Positions 42,251 to 51,540 of a stretch of 64,000 nucleotides of DNA are shown piece after piece. The first letter of the stretch is position 1. Every line of letters starts with the position of its first letter. The notes beneath the pieces were generated by a model, which did not search any database, had not been told where the DNA came from, and saw only the letters and a program-made list of their open reading frames with translations. The stretch spans positions 496,001-560,000 of the forward strand of contig JAMQCR010000001.1 in assembly GCA_023702235.1 (NCBI GenBank), given 5' to 3'. This DNA comes from Neobacillus pocheonensis (GTDB taxonomy: Bacteria; Bacillota; Bacilli; Bacillales; Cytobacillaceae). The position numbers and the translations under genes were made by a program.

Positions 42251-42479
42251 GTAAAGGAAAGTGAATTTTTCCATATGGGTGAGGTTTTTTGTTACTTTGT
42301 TGAATTTACGCATAAAACAAGGCGTTCTTCGCAAAACTCCAGAGGTTATCCCCTCCAAAAAGCCTCTTAATTTACCTCTTAATTGACAACAATCGCACAA
42401 AAAAAGCTTACTCATGCTTGCTTTTTTGATATACTATCAGCAAACAGTTTTTAGGGCACTTGAGGGTAGGAGTGTAGGT

Positions 42480-43019
42480 ATGGAGAAAGATTGGGATATC
42501 GTTGAAGTGCTAAGGCATTCACGACATGATTGGTTAAATAGATTACAATTAATAAAAGGAAATTTGGATTTAAACCGATTGGACCGAGCAAAAGCAGTGA
42601 TTGATGAAATTGTTATTGAGGCTCAGCATGAGTCCAAGCTTTCCAATTTAAATTGTCCACTGTTTGCCTCATTGCTCTTGAAATCTAATTGGGAGGGTCA
42701 TTCCTTCCAGCTTGAATATGAGGTCCTTCAAGAATCCGAATCATTAACGTTTAACGATTGTCTACTGACAAATTGGACAAACTCATTTTTTGGTTGCTTG
42801 AACTCGGCGATTGAAGCCTTTCAAGAGAACCATTTGTCGATAACGATAGATTTGAAAGCAGAAGGTGTTCGTTTCTTTTTTGATTTTAGCGGGATAATAA
42901 TAAAAAATGAACTGATTGAAAAATTCCTCAATGACCCAAAATCAAGTGAAATGGATCTTGTGGTCAAGGAATTTTTTGAAAACGAACTCGCATTGGAAGT
43001 TTTTATGCCTTTTAAATAA
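42480..43019 (+). CDS. spo0B: Sporulation phosphotransferase Spo0B
   Basis: The ATG at 42480 follows TAGGAG. 179 residues; the earlier TTG of the same frame has no ribosome site. HSRHDWLNRLQLIKGNL (13-29) is the phospho-acceptor helix, with the active histidine at His16 (matching His30 in B. subtilis). A degenerate histidine-kinase-like ATPase domain follows. It relays phosphate from Spo0F to Spo0A. A TATACT -10 (42430-42435) lies upstream, with a weak -35. Followed by obg as in other spore formers. Confidence 0.93.
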   Translation: MEKDWDIVEVLRHSRHDWLNRLQLIKGNLDLNRLDRAKAVIDEIVIEAQHESKLSNLNCPLFASLLLKSNWEGHSFQLEYEVLQESESLTFNDCLLTNWTNSFFGCLNSAIEAFQENHLSITIDLKAEGVRFFFDFSGIIIKNELIEKFLNDPKSSEMDLVVKEFFENELALEVFMPFK

Positions 43020-43087
43020 TGAAAGGATAAAGCTGCGATTCTCGTCGAGACATCAGTAAATCTATAAATGCAGACGGGAGGATTTTA

Positions 43088-44377
43088 ATGTTTGTTGATC
43101 AAGTGAAGATATATGTAAAAGGCGGAGACGGCGGAGATGGAATGGTCGCGTTTCGCCGTGAAAAATATGTACCAATGGGTGGACCCGCAGGTGGAGATGG
43201 CGGAAAGGGAGCCAATGTGATCTTCGAGGTTAACGAGGGCTTACGCACATTAATGGATTTCCGTTACCAACGGCATTTTAAAGCACCTCGTGGTGAACAT
43301 GGGATGTCCAAAAGCATGCATGGAAAAAATTCCAAGGATATGATTGTCAAAGTGCCACCAGGTACAGTTGTCGTTGATGCGAATACACAAGAAGTCATTG
43401 CCGACTTAGTTGAGAATGGTCAACGTGCGGTTATTGCGAAAGGTGGGCGTGGTGGAAGAGGAAATATTCGATTCGCTACTTCCGCTAATCCGGCACCAGA
43501 GATTTCAGAGAATGGGGAACCAGGCCAAGAACGTGATGTCATGCTTGAGTTAAAGCTTCTTGCTGATGTAGGTCTTGTCGGCTTCCCGAGTGTTGGTAAA
43601 TCCACCTTATTATCTGTTGTATCTTCAGCCAAACCGAAAATTGCTGAATACCATTTCACAACGATTGTACCGAATCTTGGAATGGTAGAAACAGGGGATA
43701 ACAGAAGTTTTGTAATGGCAGACCTACCAGGGCTGATTGAAGGAGCACATGCAGGCGTTGGGCTTGGCCATCAATTTTTACGTCATATTGAGCGAACAAG
43801 GGTTATTGTTCACGTTATTGATATGGCAGCATTGGAAGGCAGAGACCCTTTTAATGATTACCTCACGATTAATAAAGAATTAAAAGAGTATAACCTTAGG
43901 TTGACAGAGCGTCCGCAGATTATTGTCGCCAATAAAATGGATATGCCTGAAGCTGCAGAAAATTTGCGGAAATTTAAAGAGCAGCTTAAAGAAGATTATC
44001 CGATTTTTCCGATTTCTGCCTTGACGAGAAAAGGATTGCGCGAACTGTTATTTGCTGTAGCAGATAAGATAGAGGAAACACCAGAATTCCCATTGGAACA
44101 CGAGGAAGAGGAAACCGGTGTACATCGTGTTCTTTATAAACACGAAGCAGATCCAGAAGCATTTACAATTACGAGAGACCCAGATGGTTCCTTTGTCGTT
44201 TCAGGTGAAAAGCTTGAGAAATTATTTAAGATGACAGACTTTTCGAGAGAGGAATCTGTTCGCCGTTTTTCACGGCAGCTTCGCGGGCTTGGTGTGGATG
44301 ATGCTTTAAGGCAAAGAGGAGCAAAAGATGGAGATATCGTAAAATTATTGGACTTTGAATTCGAATTTATTGAGTAG
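43088..44377 (+). CDS. obg: GTPase Obg
   Basis: 429 residues. The glycine-rich Obg fold (1-158, [18 protein letters not shown]) is followed by a G domain with GFPSVGKST (about 165-173), DLPGLIEGA (about 212) and NKMD (about 282), and a C-terminal OCT domain (about 350-429). Essential. Acts in 50S assembly, and in B. subtilis is needed for the stress response and Spo0A activation. GGGAGG precedes the ATG. It is co-directional with spo0B. Confidence 0.98.
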   Translation: MFVDQVKIYVKGGDGGDGMVAFRREKYVPMGGPAGGDGGKGANVIFEVNEGLRTLMDFRYQRHFKAPRGEHGMSKSMHGKNSKDMIVKVPPGTVVVDANTQEVIADLVENGQRAVIAKGGRGGRGNIRFATSANPAPEISENGEPGQERDVMLELKLLADVGLVGFPSVGKSTLLSVVSSAKPKIAEYHFTTIVPNLGMVETGDNRSFVMADLPGLIEGAHAGVGLGHQFLRHIERTRVIVHVIDMAALEGRDPFNDYLTINKELKEYNLRLTERPQIIVANKMDMPEAAENLRKFKEQLKEDYPIFPISALTRKGLRELLFAVADKIEETPEFPLEHEEEETGVHRVLYKHEADPEAFTITRDPDGSFVVSGEKLEKLFKMTDFSREESVRRFSRQLRGLGVDDALRQRGAKDGDIVKLLDFEFEFIE

Positions 44378-44410
44378 CCTTCCCTGGAGAGAAGGAGGTA
44401 GTGTAAAGAG

Positions 44411-44866
44411 ATGAAAATAGATAAATCAGATAGAAAATTTTACTTGGTCCGTGAGGATGTATTACCAGAAGCAATGAAAAAAACGCTTGAAGTAAAAGAA
44501 ATGATTGAAAGAGGGAAGGTGGAATCTGTTTGGGAGGCTGTACGTCAAGCTGATTTAAGCAGGAGTGCCTTTTATAAATATCGGGATACTGTTTTTCCGT
44601 TCTCGACGATCAAAAAGGAACGATTGGTCTCACTTTTTTTCCATATCGAGGACCGCTCAGGAACACTGTCAAAATTGCTCGGTGTTGTTGCTTCGTCAGG
44701 ATGTAATGTATTGACCATTCACCAAACAATCCCTTTACAAGGAAGAGCGAACGTCACTCTTTCATTAAACACTTCCAATCTTCAAATTGAAATTGATGAT
44801 TTACTGAATGAATTAAGAAAACTAGATTTTGTAGAAAAAGTGGAAGTGCTGGGAACAGGTGCATAA
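44411..44866 (+). CDS. pheB: ACT-domain protein PheB
   Basis: 151 residues; GAAGGAGG lies upstream. A short N-terminal part with a helix-turn-helix-like segment ([21 protein letters not shown]), then an ACT domain (about 72-148, [21 protein letters not shown]), typical of amino-acid-binding regulators. Family UPF0735. It precedes pheA, suggesting a role in aromatic amino-acid sensing, unproven. Confidence 0.94.
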   Translation: MKIDKSDRKFYLVREDVLPEAMKKTLEVKEMIERGKVESVWEAVRQADLSRSAFYKYRDTVFPFSTIKKERLVSLFFHIEDRSGTLSKLLGVVASSGCNVLTIHQTIPLQGRANVTLSLNTSNLQIEIDDLLNELRKLDFVEKVEVLGTGA

Positions 44867-44945
44867 GGAACAGAAATGTCCAATATGCCGAGCTGTTTCC
44901 AGCTTTCTTTTTAAGTATTTATAGCGTTTAGGGGAGTGGAGAGCA

Positions 44946-45797
44946 ATGAAAGTTGGTTATTTAGGGCCAAAGGCTACATTCACTGAATTAGCGGTGAAGC
45001 GGGTTTTTCCGGAATTAGAATTTGAACCGTATCGAACGATTCCAGAATGTATTGATGCTATAGTGGAAAAACAAGTGGAACTGGCGGTTGTTCCCGTTGA
45101 AAATGCTCTAGAAGGATCCGTCAATATTACACTTGATTATTTAGCACATGAGGTTCAAATTCCAATCGTTGGTGAGATCACAATCCCAATACGACAGCAT
45201 TTAATGGTTCACCCATCAAATGGGGGAAATTGGCAGACCGTGAGCAAGGTATACAGCCATTCCCATGCGATAGCCCAGTGCCATAAATTTTTACATACTC
45301 AGTTTAAAGGAATCCCCTTTGAAAGCGTGAGTTCTACAGCTGCAGCTGCACAGATGGTGATGAGCCAGCCCGAAATGAATACAGCCGCGATTGCTAATGA
45401 ACTAGCAGCCAATGAATACGGGCTAACTATTGTCCAAAGGGATATTCATGATTTTGATTATAACCATACTCGGTTTTTAATTTTATCAGAACAAAATGTA
45501 GATTTTCCGTCAGTAAGTTCAACCGGTCATAAAACGACTTTAATGATCACCCTTCCATCGGACCACCCGGGTGCTCTTCATCAAGTATTATCTGCCTTTG
45601 CCTGGAGAAAATTAAACCTCTCGAAAATCGAATCAAGGCTGATGAAAACAGGAATTGGCAATTATTTTTTCATCGTTGATTTGGAAATGGAGCTTGATGA
45701 AGTATTGATCCCCGGTGCCATATCCGAGCTGGAGGCATTGGGCTGTGGAGTGAAATTATTTGGAAGCTATCCATCCTTTATGGTGGATTTGAATTAA
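44946..45797 (+). CDS. pheA: Prephenate dehydratase
   Basis: 283 residues. Catalytic domain 1-185 (YLGPKATFTELAVK; VPVENALEGSVNITLD; TRFLIL with its essential TRF) and a C-terminal ACT domain (about 198-280) with the phenylalanine-binding ESR motif (KIESRLMKT) and GALH. It converts prephenate to phenylpyruvate and is feedback-inhibited by phenylalanine. It follows pheB. Terminator follows. Confidence 0.97.
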   Translation: MKVGYLGPKATFTELAVKRVFPELEFEPYRTIPECIDAIVEKQVELAVVPVENALEGSVNITLDYLAHEVQIPIVGEITIPIRQHLMVHPSNGGNWQTVSKVYSHSHAIAQCHKFLHTQFKGIPFESVSSTAAAAQMVMSQPEMNTAAIANELAANEYGLTIVQRDIHDFDYNHTRFLILSEQNVDFPSVSSTGHKTTLMITLPSDHPGALHQVLSAFAWRKLNLSKIESRLMKTGIGNYFFIVDLEMELDEVLIPGAISELEALGCGVKLFGSYPSFMVDLN

Positions 45798-45802
45798 AAA
45801 GT

Positions 45803-45833
45803 AAGTACCGAGCACAGGGCTCGGTACTTTTTT
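45803..45833 (+). terminator. Terminator after pheA
   Basis: AAGTACCGAGC (45803-45813) pairs with GCTCGGTACTT (45819-45829), followed by T. Confidence 0.92.
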
Positions 45834-45849
45834 AGAGGAATTGTTGGGT

Positions 45850-45912
45850 TTCGCGGAATGAATCGAAAAGTTCGCGGGATTATCATCTATTTTCGCGGAA
45901 TGATGTTTACTC
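45850..45912. repeat. Three-unit 21-base tandem repeat
   Basis: TTCGCGG(A/G)AT occurs at 45850, 45871 and 45892, exactly 21 bases apart. The remaining half of each unit is poorly conserved. It lies in the gap between two convergent terminators and is noncoding. Confidence 0.65.
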
Positions 45913-45952
45913 TATTCCAGAAGCTGTTCAGACATAAGGGAGAAGCAGAGAT

Positions 45953-45987
45953 AAAAAAGGATCCGTTCTAAAAAAACGGGTCCTTTT
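45953..45987 (-). terminator. Terminator of niaR
   Basis: On the minus strand AAAAGGACCCGTT (45987-45975) pairs with AACGGATCCTTTT (45967-45955, one G-U pair), followed by T. Confidence 0.8.
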
Positions 45988-46525
45988 ATGATTCCATCAA
46001 AAATCCTTCTGCTTTGAGGGCATTGACGGCTTGATCGAGGATTTTTTCATTCGCTCCCGAAATGGTGTGAAGATGAATGCCGCCCGTTAATTCTGATAAA
46101 TAGGAGGCTTTTGTGTTTTGAATGTGTTCCATGAATTGTTTCACTTCCTGCCGATTCGATACCATTATCGAGGCAGTTAAATCGCCATAAACTGCATGCT
46201 CGATTCTTACATCCTTCACCACTACTCCGTGATCCACTAATAAATTAAGTTCCTTTTCCGTATCTGAAGGTGAATGGCGGCAGGCAATCGTCCTTTGGAA
46301 AAGAGGAGCACCAGTAATTTGCTTCAAATACAAATAACCTTGGCTCGTTGCCATGATTGGTTCATTCTTTGCCTTAAGGAGCGTAATATCGCCAACGATT
46401 ACTTGTCTGCTTACCTTCGTTCTCGTTGCTAATTCACTCCCAGTAATCGGAACAGAGCTTTCTTTTAACTGTTGTAAAATCAAATTCCTCCTTTCCTCTC
46501 CAAGTATCTTTTTTTGCTCCGCCAT
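45986..46525 (-). CDS. niaR: NAD-biosynthesis repressor NiaR
   Basis: 179 residues: an N-terminal winged helix-turn-helix (about 10-65, GEERRNLILQQLKESSVPITGSELA) and a C-terminal 3H domain with its three conserved histidines (in CRHSP, IEHAVYG, GGIHLHT), which binds a metal and nicotinic acid. It represses the nad genes. It is encoded 52 bases downstream of nifS on the same strand. Known as YrxA in B. subtilis. Confidence 0.95.
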   Translation of the reverse strand: MAEQKKILGEERRNLILQQLKESSVPITGSELATRTKVSRQVIVGDITLLKAKNEPIMATSQGYLYLKQITGAPLFQRTIACRHSPSDTEKELNLLVDHGVVVKDVRIEHAVYGDLTASIMVSNRQEVKQFMEHIQNTKASYLSELTGGIHLHTISGANEKILDQAVNALKAEGFLMES

Positions 46526-46577
46526 AGGAACCCCCCTAAATTATTCTTGTTTTTATATTCTAGCATAATAATGATCT

Positions 46578-47725
46578 TTAAATAACTGAAGTGGTTTTAA
46601 ACTCGCTAACGATGATGACTATATTTTGTCCGAGCCTTACAACATCATCCAATGTTGTTGACCTACCAAAGGAGATACGGATAAATTCCTTCGCTTCTCT
46701 AATGCCTAATCCCATGGCTTGCATTGCCTTTGCAGGGGATTGCATGCCTACCTGGCAGGCACTTCCTGTAGATATCGCAAATCCTCGCCGATTACATTCC
46801 AACATCATCCATTGCCCCTCGATTCCAGCAAAACGCAAGCCAATGATCTGCGGAAGCTGAGCGTTTTCGTCAGCCTGAAATATTTGAACCGATTCCTTTA
46901 TTGGCTCAATCGCCTCCATAAAAGCTTTTCGAAGTAAAAGGAATTTACGATATTCCTCGTGCATTTGATTGCCTATTCTTTGTGCTGCAACCGTCATCGC
47001 GGCAATGGCTGGGACATTGAGTGTGCCAGGTCTTAGCCCTTTTTCGTGCGTGCCTCCTGGAAAAAAGGGACTCCAGGAAATACTGGGATCGATATAAACA
47101 CCGCCAATCCCTTTAGGACCATATATTTTATGTCCGGAAAAAGAAAAACTACTAACAAGACTTGCCATTTTTGTTGTATCAATTTTTCCAAAGGACTGGA
47201 CAAAATCGCTGTGAAGTAAGATTTGATTATCTTTGCAAATTTTAGCAATCCTTTCGAGCGGTTGGATGGTTCCAATTTCCGAATTCACATGTTGAATCGA
47301 GATGAGAATGGTTTCTGTTGTGATCGAAGAAGCTAGTTTTTCCAAATCAATCAGCCCCGAGGATTGAAACGGTACAAGAGTAATTCGATAACCAGCTTGC
47401 TCTAGTCTTTTAATTGCTCCTTGTATGGAAGAATGTTCAGCCATTCCGATTAAAATATGGTTTCCTTTTCTATTAGGAGAAGACAATAGTGCTTCAATCG
47501 CTAAAAAGTTCCCCTCAGAACCTCCGCTCGTAAAGAACGGCCTTTTGGATCAATCCCTAATAGCCTGCCTAATTCTTCACGGCAATTTTCAAGTAATGCA
47601 TTTGATTGCCCACCGATGTCATGGAGGCTGCTTGAATTTCCAAAGTATTCAGTTGCGACCTTTATATAAACTTCTGCCGCTTCAGTATCTAGCGGAGTGG
47701 TAGCTGCAAAATCAAAATATATCAT
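46578..47725 (-). CDS. nifS: Cysteine desulfurase NifS of the NAD locus (frameshifted)
   Basis: The product begins MIYFDFAATTPLD. The PLP lysine is in FSGHKIYGPKG and the catalytic cysteine in STGSACQVG. One T (A on the plus strand) is missing at 47532-47534 (SFTSGGSEGNFLAIEALL expected), splitting it into two frames. About 382 residues when repaired. Beside nadA, whose product needs a 4Fe-4S cluster, this desulfurase is thought to mature that cluster. Divergent from nadB. Confidence 0.94.
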
Positions 47726-47765
47726 TCTATTTCTCCAATACTCATATTTTTAATACGAAAAATGC

Positions 47766-47812
47766 TTGTAATTAGTTTAATTCTATGTAAATATATATGT
47801 CAAGACACCTGT
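47766..47812. promoter_or_regulatory. nadB promoter with NiaR-type operator
   Basis: TTGTAA (47766-47771), a 16-base spacer and TAAATA (47788-47793). The palindrome-centred TGTCAAGACACCTGT (47798-47812) lies just after it. Its reverse complement ACAGGTGTCTTGACA resembles the NiaR sites I recall from Bacillales nad promoters. A bound repressor there would block nadB and possibly the divergent nifS-niaR. Confidence 0.6.
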
Positions 47813-47829
47813 TAATCCAGGAGGATCAA

Positions 47830-49413
47830 ATGATGACAAATGCTGATGTATTAATTATTGGAAGCGGGGTTGCTGCATTACAATTGGCTATCCGTTTAAA
47901 TAAGGATTTAAATGTGAGGATTCTCACAAAGTCGACAATAAGAACGGCAAATTCCTATTTGGCACAAGGTGGAATCGCAGCTGCTATTGGTCCACATGAC
48001 CATCCCTCCAAACATTTTGTTGATACGCTCGAAGCGGGAAGATTCCAAAATGATCGGGAAGTGGTCCAGCAAATTATCGATGAAGCGCCGGCACTTATAA
48101 TGGAAATTTCCAACAAAGGTAATCTTTTTGATAAAAATCAAAATGGCGATTTGCTCCTTGGGTTGGAAGGTGCCCATAGTGAAAATAGAATCGTTCATGG
48201 TGGCGGAGACGCAACAGGGAAGAACCTAATGGAATTCCTAATTGCCCAGCTGAAGGAAAATGTCTGCATCGAAGAAAATGCCTTTGCCTATGAATTGATT
48301 GTCAATAAGGAGAAAAATCGCTGTATTGGTGTAAAGGTGAAAAAGCCTGATGGAACGATTCAAGTCCATTACGGTACACATATTATTATTGCAACGGGTG
48401 GCTGCGGACAACTTTTCAACTATACATCCAATGCCGAGACAGTAAGTGGCGATGGAATTACGATGGCCTATTTGGCTGGAGCTCAAATCGAAGACATGGA
48501 ATTTATTCAATTTCATCCGACGCTTTTGTATATTGACGGTAAAACAAAGGGGTTAATTTCTGAAGCCGTTCGCGGAGAAGGAGCGATCCTGATAACGGAA
48601 GATGGAATTCCTATTATGGATGGAGTTCATCCCTATAAAGACCTTGCTCCAAGGCATGTGGTTTCGCAAACCATCTATGAATATTTAAAAAATGGAAAAA
48701 AAGTCTTTTTAGATATTAGTAAAATAGAAAACTTTCATAAACGATTTCCTTCAATAACATTTCTTTGTGAAGAAAATGGGATTCACTTGTCAGAGGGAAG
48801 GCTTCCTGTTGCCCCTGGTTGTCACTTTTTAATGGGGGGAATTAAAACCGATTTATTCGGGAGTACTTCCATTGATGGACTATTTGCCATAGGAGAGGCA
48901 GCTTGCACTGGATTGCACGGCGCAAACCGCTTAGCGAGTAATTCCTTATTAGAGGGATTGTTTCAAGGGAAAAAACTATCGGAATGGATTAACTCAGCTC
49001 CGTTAGAGTCTTTAGATCCGGAACCACAGTCGTTAACAATTTCTCTTAAGCAAAATAAAGTAGGTTTGCCGGAAATTGGGCTACTAAAGGATTTGATGAT
49101 GGAAAGAGTGGGGATCGTTCGCAATGACGCGGATCTCATAAAACAGAAAGCATGGCTCGAGCAATTTAAGACTCATGAAATAAATGAATGGGATTCCTAC
49201 TCAGTTTCAGAATTAACAACGCTATTTATGTTAATTATCGCTCAACTTATCACAAAATCAGCGCTCGAGCGGACGGAAAGCCGTGGGGGGCATTTTAGAA
49301 GTGATTATCCATTTGAAGATGATCGTAATTGGTTAAGAAAATCAATCACCCATAAACATAACCGGGGAATGGAGAAGACAAATGAACCTATTGAAACTGC
49401 GCTCGCTAATTGA
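47830..49413 (+). CDS. nadB: L-aspartate oxidase
   Basis: 528 residues from the ATG at 47830 (47833 is equally likely); AGGAGG lies just upstream, whereas an earlier ATG at 47797 lies inside the operator. FAD-binding IIGSGVAALQLA at the N-terminus, the NSYLAQGGIAAA loop, ATGGCGQLF, the QFHPTLL active-site segment, and GLHGANRLASNSLLE near 375. It oxidises aspartate to iminoaspartate, which NadA turns into quinolinate. The 3' end overlaps nadC by 32 bases. Confidence 0.96.
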   Translation: MMTNADVLIIGSGVAALQLAIRLNKDLNVRILTKSTIRTANSYLAQGGIAAAIGPHDHPSKHFVDTLEAGRFQNDREVVQQIIDEAPALIMEISNKGNLFDKNQNGDLLLGLEGAHSENRIVHGGGDATGKNLMEFLIAQLKENVCIEENAFAYELIVNKEKNRCIGVKVKKPDGTIQVHYGTHIIIATGGCGQLFNYTSNAETVSGDGITMAYLAGAQIEDMEFIQFHPTLLYIDGKTKGLISEAVRGEGAILITEDGIPIMDGVHPYKDLAPRHVVSQTIYEYLKNGKKVFLDISKIENFHKRFPSITFLCEENGIHLSEGRLPVAPGCHFLMGGIKTDLFGSTSIDGLFAIGEAACTGLHGANRLASNSLLEGLFQGKKLSEWINSAPLESLDPEPQSLTISLKQNKVGLPEIGLLKDLMMERVGIVRNDADLIKQKAWLEQFKTHEINEWDSYSVSELTTLFMLIIAQLITKSALERTESRGGHFRSDYPFEDDRNWLRKSITHKHNRGMEKTNEPIETALAN

Positions 49414-50230
49414 GAATTTTTTTATCGAGGATATTGGTGAACAGGATATTACCACAGATTTGATTTTTTCAGAAGATACGGATGGAGAAATTGTCTTTTT
49501 AGCAAAAGAGGATGGAGTGTTTTGTGGAGAAGAAATCATTAGGACTGGATTTCAATTATTAAACAATCAAATTACTTCAAGGGTTTTTGTAAAAGATGGG
49601 GAGTCAATTGAAATCGGCCAACAGCTTGCCGTCGTTTCCGGTAAAATCGCTGACCTGTTAAAAGGAGAAAGAGTGGTCCTAAATCTAGTTCAAAGGATGA
49701 GTGGAATTGCCACGTTAACACAAAAAACAGTTACCACATTGAACAGCGACCATACAAAAATTTGTGATACCCGGAAAACGACCCCAGGATTGCGGATGCT
49801 GGAAAAATATGCAGTCCGCTGCGGCGGCGGCTTTAATCACCGTTTTGGCTTGTATGATGGCGTTATGATTAAGGATAATCATATTTCGTTTGCAGGGTCG
49901 ATAGCAAATGCTGTGGATGCCGTTCGTAAAAAAGCAGGTCATATGGTGAAAATCGAAGTCGAAACTGAGACAGCTGCTCAAGTTGTTGAGGCAGTTAACG
50001 CTGGTGCCGATGTCATCATGTTTGATAATCGTACACCGGCTGAAATCAAGGAATTCATTCAGTTAGTGCCGTCAACGATCATCACTGAAGCCTCAGGCGG
50101 AATCCAATTAAGCAACATCGCCGACTATCGGGATACTGGAGTTCAGTATATCTCCCTTGGCTTTTTAACCCATTCTTATAAAGCACTAGACATTAGCGTG
50201 AGAGTGTTAGTGAACAAAGAGGAGGAATAA
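49382..50230 (+). CDS. nadC: Nicotinate-nucleotide pyrophosphorylase (quinolinate phosphoribosyltransferase)
   Basis: 282 residues. Family motifs: [35 protein letters not shown] (the phosphate and substrate arginines), IKDNHI, EVE(T), and MFDN, then EASGGI. It makes nicotinate mononucleotide from quinolinate and PRPP. It lies between nadB and nadA. The start overlaps nadB. Confidence 0.97.
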   Translation: MNLLKLRSLIENFFIEDIGEQDITTDLIFSEDTDGEIVFLAKEDGVFCGEEIIRTGFQLLNNQITSRVFVKDGESIEIGQQLAVVSGKIADLLKGERVVLNLVQRMSGIATLTQKTVTTLNSDHTKICDTRKTTPGLRMLEKYAVRCGGGFNHRFGLYDGVMIKDNHISFAGSIANAVDAVRKKAGHMVKIEVETETAAQVVEAVNAGADVIMFDNRTPAEIKEFIQLVPSTIITEASGGIQLSNIADYRDTGVQYISLGFLTHSYKALDISVRVLVNKEEE

Positions 50231-50231
50231 A

Positions 50232-51335
50232 ATGAACATTTTGGCTTCTTTAACAACCAATATCATGATTCCTGAAAAATATCGGCAAATGTCGAGAGAA
50301 GAGCTTGAGGCTCGGGTCATCGAGGTGAAGGAAAGACTAGGCAAGCGACTGTTTATCCCTGGTCATCATTATCAGAAAGATGAGGTCATCAAATTTGCCG
50401 ATGCGACTGGAGATTCCTTAAAATTAGCGCAATTATCGGCTGAAAATACCGAAGCTGAATTTATTGTTTTCTGTGGTGTTCATTTTATGGCAGAAACGGC
50501 AGATATCCTCACAAGTGAAAAGCAAAAGGTTTTCCTACCGGACATGCGTGCAGGCTGTTCGATGGCCGATATGGCAGATATCCAGCAAACAGAAAAGGCA
50601 TGGGAGGAATTGCAAGGGATTTTTGGAGATACCATTCTGCCATTAACCTATGTTAACTCAACTGCTGCTATTAAAGCTTTTGTGGGTGAAAAAGGCGGGG
50701 CAACGGTTACCTCATCCAATGCTGAAACTATGGTTAAATGGGCATTTGGACAAAAAGAGCGAATCCTATTTCTACCGGATCAGCATCTTGGAAGGAATAC
50801 GGCTGCTGATTTAGGTGTAGGGTTAGACGAAATGGCGATCTGGAATCCGCTTGTCCACAAGCTAGAATATGAAGGTGATTTTTCAAGAATTAAAGTTATT
50901 CTTTGGAAGGGCCACTGCTCCGTCCACGAAAATTTTACGGTTCAAAATGTGCATGAAACACGTACCCAATATCCTGACATGAAAATCATTGTCCATCCAG
51001 AATGTCGACGTGAGGTCGTGGAGTTAGCGGATGAAGCTGGTTCAACCAGTTATATTATTGAAGCAATTGAAAAGGCTGAACCAGGTTCCTCATGGGCAAT
51101 TGGTACCGAGATGAACCTTGTCAATCGCTTGATAAAAAATCATCCAGAGCAGCACATCATTTCATTAAATCCACATATGTGCCCATGTCTGACCATGAAC
51201 CGGATCGATCTGCCACATTTAGTTTGGAGTTTGGATACACTTGAAGACAACAACGGGCATAATCTTATTAAAGTGAGTAAGACGATAGCCAGCAATGCTA
51301 AAATAGCTTTAGAGCATATGTTGAAAAATTCATAA
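50232..51335 (+). CDS. nadA: Quinolinate synthase A
   Basis: 367 residues. The long, Bacillus-type NadA: conserved cysteines for the 4Fe-4S cluster in RAGCSMADM (about 109), GHCSVHENF (about 230) and [10 protein letters not shown] (about 318-320). It condenses iminoaspartate with dihydroxyacetone phosphate. One base separates it from nadC. Terminator follows. Confidence 0.97.
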   Translation: MNILASLTTNIMIPEKYRQMSREELEARVIEVKERLGKRLFIPGHHYQKDEVIKFADATGDSLKLAQLSAENTEAEFIVFCGVHFMAETADILTSEKQKVFLPDMRAGCSMADMADIQQTEKAWEELQGIFGDTILPLTYVNSTAAIKAFVGEKGGATVTSSNAETMVKWAFGQKERILFLPDQHLGRNTAADLGVGLDEMAIWNPLVHKLEYEGDFSRIKVILWKGHCSVHENFTVQNVHETRTQYPDMKIIVHPECRREVVELADEAGSTSYIIEAIEKAEPGSSWAIGTEMNLVNRLIKNHPEQHIISLNPHMCPCLTMNRIDLPHLVWSLDTLEDNNGHNLIKVSKTIASNAKIALEHMLKNS

Positions 51336-51346
51336 GTATTATTAAG

Positions 51347-51379
51347 TAGATGCAATTATACGGTTGCATCTATTTTTTT
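51347..51379 (+). terminator. Terminator of the nadBCA operon
   Basis: TAGATGCAA (51347-51355) pairs with TTGCATCTA (51364-51372), followed by seven T. Confidence 0.92.
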
Positions 51380-51501
51380 CTACTAGTTGAACAGAAGGGT
51401 TTTTCGTCGCTTCCCTAATTAATCATCATTGTTGAGATTCATATTTTTTTGAAATAAAGCATAAGTTTTTGAGAAGAATGATAGCACTTTGCCCATACTC
51501 A

Positions 51502-51509
51502 CATACACT
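51502..51509 (+). promoter_or_regulatory. Candidate sigma-E -10 of safA
   Basis: CATACACT matches the sigma-E -10 consensus CATACANT. The -35 at normal spacing (ATAGCAC) is weak. safA is mother-cell expressed in B. subtilis. The ribosome site AGGAGGGA follows. Confidence 0.4.
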
Positions 51510-51540
51510 ATATGGACTTATGCATAGGAGGGAAATCATT

